Source: Geothermovivens sp964644845 (GTDB taxonomy: Bacteria; Zhuqueibacterota; Zhuqueibacteria; Oleimicrobiales; Geothermoviventaceae). Taken from it: DNA of 46,180 nt. The DNA is taken from positions 1 through 46,180 of the forward strand of contig CAZXXS010000082.1 in NCBI GenBank assembly GCA_964644845.1. The letters are read 5' to 3'. Shown here one piece after another: positions 41,549 through 46,180 of this stretch. The notes under the pieces were generated by a model. That model did no database searches. It was given only the letters and a program-made list of their open reading frames with translations, and had not been told where the DNA came from. A program made the position numbers and the translations under genes. How positions within the stretch are numbered: the stretch's first letter is position 1; each line of letters starts with the position of its first letter.

Positions 41549-42931
41549 CTAATTTGCTTGGGCCACGTCTTTTTTGACGTCGATGTCCAGTCTCTCCATC
41601 ATCTTGTACAGGTGGCTACGCTCTACGCCGATGGCCCGCGCTGTCTGCGCGATGTTCCAGCCGTGCCGCTCCAGCTGAACCAGAAGGTAGGTGCGCTCGA
41701 AGGCCCGTTTCGCTTCTTTGAACCCCCCGGCTTCGACTTCTCCCATGGTCGCGACCGTGCCCTCGATGAGTTGCGCCAGGTCGTGCCCGTGAAGCTCATC
41801 CGTATCCAGCAGAATGGTGGCTTTTTCCATGATGTTTCGCAGCTCGCGGACGTTTCCGGGCCAGCTGTGGCTCAGTAGCACCCCTTGGGCATCGGGCGTC
41901 AGAGCGGGGGGCTTTCGATTGTAGACCGATGCAAAGTGCTCGAGAAACGCTTTTGCCAGTGGGATGATGTCGTCCGGGCGTTGTCGTAGCGGCGGAATGT
42001 GGATGGCCACCACGTTGATGCGATGGTAGAGGTCCTCGCGAAAACTTCCCTCACGAACCATCTTGGCCAAATCCCGGTTTGTGGCCACGATCAGGCGGAC
42101 GTCGACCTGCTCGGTGCGTTCGCCGCCAACCTTCGTTACCTCCCGGCTTTCGATGGCTCGCAGAACCTTTGCCTGCGCTGCCGGACTGAGATCGCCGATC
42201 TCGTCCAGAAACAGCGTTCCCCCTTTGGCCTGCTGGAACTTGCCTTCGTGGCTGTGCAACGCTCCAGTAAACGCCCCCTTGACATGTCCGAAGAGCTCGC
42301 TTTCCAAAAGGGAGTCGGGTAGGGCAGCACAGTTTACCTGCACAAAAGGTTTTGGCGCGCGCGAGCTGTTCAGATGGATGGCCCGCGCGACCATTTCTTT
42401 TCCCGTTCCGCTTTCGCCCGTGATCAGAACGGTGACATCAGTGGCTGCCACGCGATCGACCACGGTGAGGATGCGTTTCATCGCCTCGCTGACCCCGATG
42501 AGCTGGTACCGGGACCGCATCTCCTCAAGGTAGCGGTCGCGATCACGTTGTAAATCGATGAAATCCAGCGCTCTCCTGACCGTGAGGCGCAGCCGATCAG
42601 ATTTGACGGGCTTTTCCAGGAAGTCGTAGGCGCCTTTCTTCACGGCCTTGACGGCGGTTTCGATGTCACCGTGTCCGCTGATCAGGATCACGGCCATGTC
42701 CGGAGCGATCTGGAGCACCTTTTCGAGCGTTTCGAGGCCGTCGATCCCTGGGAGACGCAAATCCAGGAGCATCAGATCCCACGTTGCTCCCGTTTCAAGT
42801 GTTTTGAGGGCCTCTTCACCGCTCCCGACGGTGGTCACCGTGTACCCTTCTTCTTCCTCCAGTGTGTCTTTTACGAGAAAGGCGAAGTTCGGGTCGTCTT
42901 CGACGACGAGAATCTTGTGTGCAAGTGCCAT
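41549..42931 (-). CDS. NtrC-family sigma54-dependent response regulator
   Basis: 460 residues. Receiver domain (about 5-120) with acidic E11/D12/D13, phosphoacceptor D57 and K107. AAA+ domain with Walker A GESGTGKE at 172-179, an intact GAFTGA loop at 219-224 and Walker B FLDE at 241-244. C-terminal Fis-type helix-turn-helix (GWNIAQTARAIGVERSHLYKMMERL). Unlike the protein at 4597 it has every residue needed to activate sigma54 promoters when phosphorylated. It starts 8 bases after the sensor kinase stop, so the kinase is its cognate partner. I found no convincing sigma54 promoter in the window, so its targets are elsewhere. Confidence 0.94.
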   Translation of the reverse strand: MALAHKILVVEDDPNFAFLVKDTLEEEEGYTVTTVGSGEEALKTLETGATWDLMLLDLRLPGIDGLETLEKVLQIAPDMAVILISGHGDIETAVKAVKKGAYDFLEKPVKSDRLRLTVRRALDFIDLQRDRDRYLEEMRSRYQLIGVSEAMKRILTVVDRVAATDVTVLITGESGTGKEMVARAIHLNSSRAPKPFVQVNCAALPDSLLESELFGHVKGAFTGALHSHEGKFQQAKGGTLFLDEIGDLSPAAQAKVLRAIESREVTKVGGERTEQVDVRLIVATNRDLAKMVREGSFREDLYHRINVVAIHIPPLRQRPDDIIPLAKAFLEHFASVYNRKPPALTPDAQGVLLSHSWPGNVRELRNIMEKATILLDTDELHGHDLAQLIEGTVATMGEVEAGGFKEAKRAFERTYLLVQLERHGWNIAQTARAIGVERSHLYKMMERLDIDVKKDVAQAN

Positions 42932-42939
42932 AAGCTTCC

Positions 42940-45579
42940 CTACTCGGGTTTTCCCTCCGGCCTTGAGTCGACACCGTTGCTTTTGGCTGGGAAGTAGAGC
43001 CAGAAGGTGGTGCCCACGCCCGGTGAGCTTTCGAACTCAACGCAGCCTTTGTGGTCGTCCAGAATGGTCTTCACAATGGCCAGACCCAGGCCTGTACCAC
43101 TGTGTTTCCGGCTGAAATAAGGTTCGAAAATCTTGTCGCGCACTTCCTCTGGGATACCTTCGCCGCTGTCTGCGATTTCCACGGCTACGTACGCCCCGTC
43201 CGAGCGACACAGGTCTTGCAACCCGTGTGCCACGAATGTGCGCACCTTGACCGTGCCCTCCGTGTCCACCGCCTGGATGGCGTTCTTGAGGACGTTGGTC
43301 ACGGCCAGGGCGATTTGAGCTCGACTCCCCTCAACGGCCGGTAGATCCTCTGCCAGCGCCACCTCAATGTCCACGCCGGTACTTGCCTGCGGGGCGAGCA
43401 GCTCCACAGCCTCGCGAACGACAGCGTTCACATCAACAGGTTCCCGTTTGCTGCGCTCCAGGTCCGTGACCTGCATCATCGTTTCGGCCAGTTCCCGGGT
43501 GCGCTCGATTTCGCGGAAAAGCAGGTCGAAGTAGGTTTGCAGGCGCTTCTCCTCTCGGGTCGGTACGTTTTTCAGCAAACGCCTGATTTTTTCCGCGGCC
43601 AGAAGGATCGACGCGATGGGCGTTTTGACTTCGTGGGCGAGGCGACGGGCCAGATTCACCCAGCTCATGATCTGCTGCGAGCGCACGGTCTCGGTGACGT
43701 CACGGAGGGCCACGGCTTTGCCAACCACGCGGCCGCTGGTGTCGCGCAGGAGCTCTGCGGACACAAGCCACAGCTGGGTGGTACTGCCACGTTTGACGGT
43801 GAATTCTGTCTCGATTTTGTCGCGGTTTCGTTTCTCCAGCGAACGTAGCAATTCGGCCACGCGCTCCAGCCCGGTGCCGTGCAACTGCTTCGCAAAGCCG
43901 TTAAGGGTACCAGAAACCTGGCCTGGCAGTGCCAGCATTTCCCTTGCCTTGCGATTGATGCTGACAAGTTTGCCCGCCGCGTCGAAGATTACAGTACCGG
44001 TGTCCATGGCCTCGAGAGTCCAGGCGCGGAAGGCGTTGGTACGTGCTGCCTTTTCCCTTGCCGCGCGACGACGAAGACTACGGACAGACAGCGGGAGGAC
44101 AACAGCGACGAACAGCAAAACCCCCGCAACTGCAACCCGAACACCGATGTACAAGGGATTCTTCTCGAGGTGTACGAAGTGGTAGGTCCCTTCCTGCTTG
44201 TGAATGTAACAGAAAAGCGGGGGCTTCGATTTCCCGATGTGAAACACCTGGAAAAGGGGTAGCCCTCTGCCGATCGCGAGGGGGCGGAAATCCGCAGAAA
44301 AGATGTAGAAGAAGCTGCCATCTCCGAGTACAAGTTCGGGGCGCCGATCGCCGTCCAAATCCTCCGCCAGAAACAGAGCCGTCTCGGACGGGTTCTTGAT
44401 GAAGCCGAGTTTTTTCGTGCGCACGATGCGCAATTTCGCGTCGACGTCCACCAGCGAGCCGGTCCTTGTCAGCAGAACAACGTGCTGGTTGCCCGTGTAC
44501 GGATCGGAGTAGAAAAGCGGTTTTCTGTCTACTAAACCTTCTGGGAACGAGATCTTCCGGAATTCGTCTCGGCTGTTCCAGGACCACAGCCCGACGAAGT
44601 CCAGCTTCTTTGGTTTGGCTCCGTAGCAAGCGCTGACAAGTAGCACCGAGGGTGGCGAGTCTGGAGACGAAAAAACCGGGTGAGGCGAGAGGAAGACCTT
44701 ACCGCCGTAGTCCCCGATCTGCTGTTTGTGGAGGATCTTTCCGCTGTCGGAAAGGACGACGAGCCATGAGGAGGCATCCGACATGCCATTGGCCTTGGCT
44801 CCGTTGCCCGGTGCGTAGGTGCCGACAAGCAGCTCTTTGTGCCCGTCATTGTTGATGTCGGCAACGGAGTAGCTGATGGGCATACCGCCCATCGGAACGT
44901 CGACGCGACTGCTGTCCCCCAGGAAGTAGAGCCCCACGTAACGCGGTGCCCGTGTCCAGGGTGTAAGAACTCTGACGAAGATTGCGTTGCCGTCGCTTCT
45001 GAAATCCGTTAGCACGGAAACGCCTTCGAGGCTGCAATGCTCGGCCCGGCCACCTGGGAATTCCTCGGTCGTTCCTAGGAGAAAAACGTGTCCGGGCTTT
45101 TTGGTGAAAGGCAGGTAGCCAGCAAAAAACGAGTCGGAGAGCTGAACGGTGAAGAAGACGTCCAGATCGGCGTCGCTGTCGGCATCTGCCATGCCCAGGA
45201 CGGTGAACCGCCCCGGAACATTCAGGGCGCGCACGGCTTTGAACTCGTGGTTTTTCAGTTGCAGCAACGACAGACCCTTTGAGTCCGGCTCATGATTGAG
45301 AATCTCAACCAGTTCGTCCAGACCGTCGCCGTTGTAATCCCCGAAAAATAGCGACTGGGAATTCGACACATGCGGAAACGTTCGGACATCCCGAGGTGTT
45401 CGGGGACACCGCAGGCTCAAATTGAGCGGCACGTTGTCGAATTCGAAACGTGAGCAACCAGAGGCGAGTAGAAACGTCACCACAAAGGCGAACAGAAGCT
45501 TACTGAAAGGACAGCACTTGTCTGCCCCCCAATGGCGGTTCGAGCCCCCTTTCTCCCGTGGATCGTCGAGCATGTGCAT
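42940..45579 (-). CDS. sensor histidine kinase with FG-GAP-like extracytoplasmic domain
   Basis: 879 residues. The N-terminal hydrophobic segment ends in LLASGC (C42), a good lipobox. About 430 extracytoplasmic residues follow with several calcium-loop motifs of FG-GAP/VCBS propellers: GDYNGDGLDE (80-89), ADADSDADLD, ADINNDGHKE and EDLDGDRRPE. One membrane helix lies at about 475-497, then a PAS domain, a HisKA domain with the phosphorylated H649 (RLAHEVKTP) and a HATPase_c domain (NVLKNAIQAV, DSGEGIPEEV, GTGLGLAIV). The input is probably a folded beta-propeller that senses a ligand or envelope state. The ATG at 45579 follows GGGGAA and lies about 65 bases from a consensus promoter. The next gene is the partner response regulator. 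Confidence 0.92.
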   Translation of the reverse strand: MHMLDDPREKGGSNRHWGADKCCPFSKLLFAFVVTFLLASGCSRFEFDNVPLNLSLRCPRTPRDVRTFPHVSNSQSLFFGDYNGDGLDELVEILNHEPDSKGLSLLQLKNHEFKAVRALNVPGRFTVLGMADADSDADLDVFFTVQLSDSFFAGYLPFTKKPGHVFLLGTTEEFPGGRAEHCSLEGVSVLTDFRSDGNAIFVRVLTPWTRAPRYVGLYFLGDSSRVDVPMGGMPISYSVADINNDGHKELLVGTYAPGNGAKANGMSDASSWLVVLSDSGKILHKQQIGDYGGKVFLSPHPVFSSPDSPPSVLLVSACYGAKPKKLDFVGLWSWNSRDEFRKISFPEGLVDRKPLFYSDPYTGNQHVVLLTRTGSLVDVDAKLRIVRTKKLGFIKNPSETALFLAEDLDGDRRPELVLGDGSFFYIFSADFRPLAIGRGLPLFQVFHIGKSKPPLFCYIHKQEGTYHFVHLEKNPLYIGVRVAVAGVLLFVAVVLPLSVRSLRRRAAREKAARTNAFRAWTLEAMDTGTVIFDAAGKLVSINRKAREMLALPGQVSGTLNGFAKQLHGTGLERVAELLRSLEKRNRDKIETEFTVKRGSTTQLWLVSAELLRDTSGRVVGKAVALRDVTETVRSQQIMSWVNLARRLAHEVKTPIASILLAAEKIRRLLKNVPTREEKRLQTYFDLLFREIERTRELAETMMQVTDLERSKREPVDVNAVVREAVELLAPQASTGVDIEVALAEDLPAVEGSRAQIALAVTNVLKNAIQAVDTEGTVKVRTFVAHGLQDLCRSDGAYVAVEIADSGEGIPEEVRDKIFEPYFSRKHSGTGLGLAIVKTILDDHKGCVEFESSPGVGTTFWLYFPAKSNGVDSRPEGKPE

Positions 45580-45650
45580 GGTGAGTTCCCCGAACGCTAC
45601 TCAGCAGTTCCCCTCATTGCAACAGGATGGCAGATAGGAGTGGTAGTGCA

Positions 45651-45679
45651 AAAATAAACCGTTCACGTACCTGTGTCAA
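45651..45679 (-). promoter_or_regulatory. sigma70-type promoter of the two-component operon
   Basis: On the minus strand, a perfect TTGACA (45679-45674), a 17-base spacer and TATTTT (45656-45651). Predicted start near 45644, leader about 65 bases. The words TTGACACAGGTAC here recur at 41441-41453. Confidence 0.75.
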
Positions 45680-46180
45680 GCGCTAAGTTGACCGGAAAAT
45701 CCCTTCAGTTCTCCACGAGAAACAGCAGAGGTCGGACAGGGTAGTAAACAGACTCCCAGAGCAGGACAAGCAAAGGGGCGGGTCGGGAGTGCGATTCGCC
45801 CACCGATGAGACTGAGCTGGCGCGCTTGAGGGCGCAAGAAGCTGAGGATTTTGAACGATTCCCGCAGAACAGCGCCTTTCGGACCCGAGCGCTTTTCCGT
45901 GGGGCCGTGGAGAACCCGAAATCCCTTGGCCCGTTGACCGACAGCCAGACGTGTTCCTGGCTTGTCCGTGCCAGGTCCGGGTGGCTCGGCTTGCCTTGTG
46001 CTGATTCGGAATGAGATGGTGGACGTCGTTCAGCCTGGATGCATGTGCACTTCGTCACGTGACACGAGCAGCATTTCCGGAAACTTCTTGGCTTAGGTGT
46101 CGTCTAACTGCCGAAGGACGAGAAAAGACGGGGCAGAATTGAGGATCAGGTCGGTGAGGTGACGAATGTCTGCGACGGCA
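45680..46180. other. gene-free stretch at window end
   Basis: No gene that I can support up to the window edge. Short frames on both strands lack ribosome binding sites and domain patterns. Confidence 0.5.

Noticed and set aside
1..46180. Sigma54 promoter (TGGCAC-N5-TTGC) for the intact NtrC-type regulator
   Set aside because: Partial matches such as TGGCACG near 24504 and 41428 lack the TTGC half at the right distance.
1..46180. CRISPR arrays, insertion sequences, prophage or defence islands
   Set aside because: No regularly spaced repeats, transposase, integrase, phage or nuclease-type defence genes are visible.

Overview
The window is bacterial chromosome of moderately high GC. It carries 28 intact protein genes, one frameshifted gene and one tRNA. 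Roughly a fifth to a quarter of it has no gene, which is loose packing for a bacterium. The best guess is a member of the FCB superphylum (a KSB1-, Calditrichota-, Zixibacteria- or Latescibacterota-like lineage). The reasons are an exported protein with a PNPFN-type C-terminal sorting/FlgD-like domain (type IX secretion cargo style), a TonB receptor with an N-terminal carboxypeptidase-regulatory-like domain, MglA/roadblock pairs, and a tRNA-Leu-tig-clpP-clpX-lon block. There is no rRNA, so the placement is an inference. Tyrosine is encoded almost only by TAC in every gene I read. The predicted promoters are canonical TTGACA-N17-TATAAT types, all with a 17-base spacer.

Layout. 556-4382: a metallophosphoesterase, then a roadblock - MglA GTPase - roadblock module, then a UMF1-type MFS transporter. 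4597-10366: signalling and surface polysaccharide genes. These are an NtrC-like protein whose key motifs have decayed, an unknown protein, an undecaprenyl-phosphate sugar transferase with a leader that can hide its ribosome binding site, and an HD-GYP response regulator behind a perfect palindromic operator and a CRP-like site. 10767-17808: protein quality control (tRNA-Leu, tig, clpP, clpX, lon, engB). 17809-21398: a phosphohexomutase homologue that has lost its catalytic motifs, bracketed by two copies of an intergenic element with a conserved hairpin and C-tracts. 21399-31845: housekeeping and metabolism (ispG, an unknown large Rossmann protein, ftcD, an exported M14 carboxypeptidase, a PfkB kinase, an SH3b-parvulin protein, comM). 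31915-32781: a broken gene of an uncharacterised family. 33343-40242: an envelope cluster with a beta-barrel/TPR protein divergent from a cargo protein - lipoprotein - TonB receptor operon. 40243-41548: gene-free. 41549-45679: a two-component operon with an unusual FG-GAP-like extracytoplasmic sensor kinase and an intact NtrC-type regulator.

How they work together. Three themes recur: polarity and c-di-GMP signalling coupled to surface polysaccharide (MglA/roadblock, HD-GYP, sugar transferase), cytoplasmic proteostasis, and an outer-membrane uptake/secretion system. No CRISPR array, insertion sequence, prophage or classical defence island is visible. The points most worth following up are the paired intergenic element around a pseudo-phosphomutase, the catalytically degraded regulators and enzymes, the nearly leaderless ispG, the operator region of the HD-GYP gene, and the FG-GAP-like sensor kinase.
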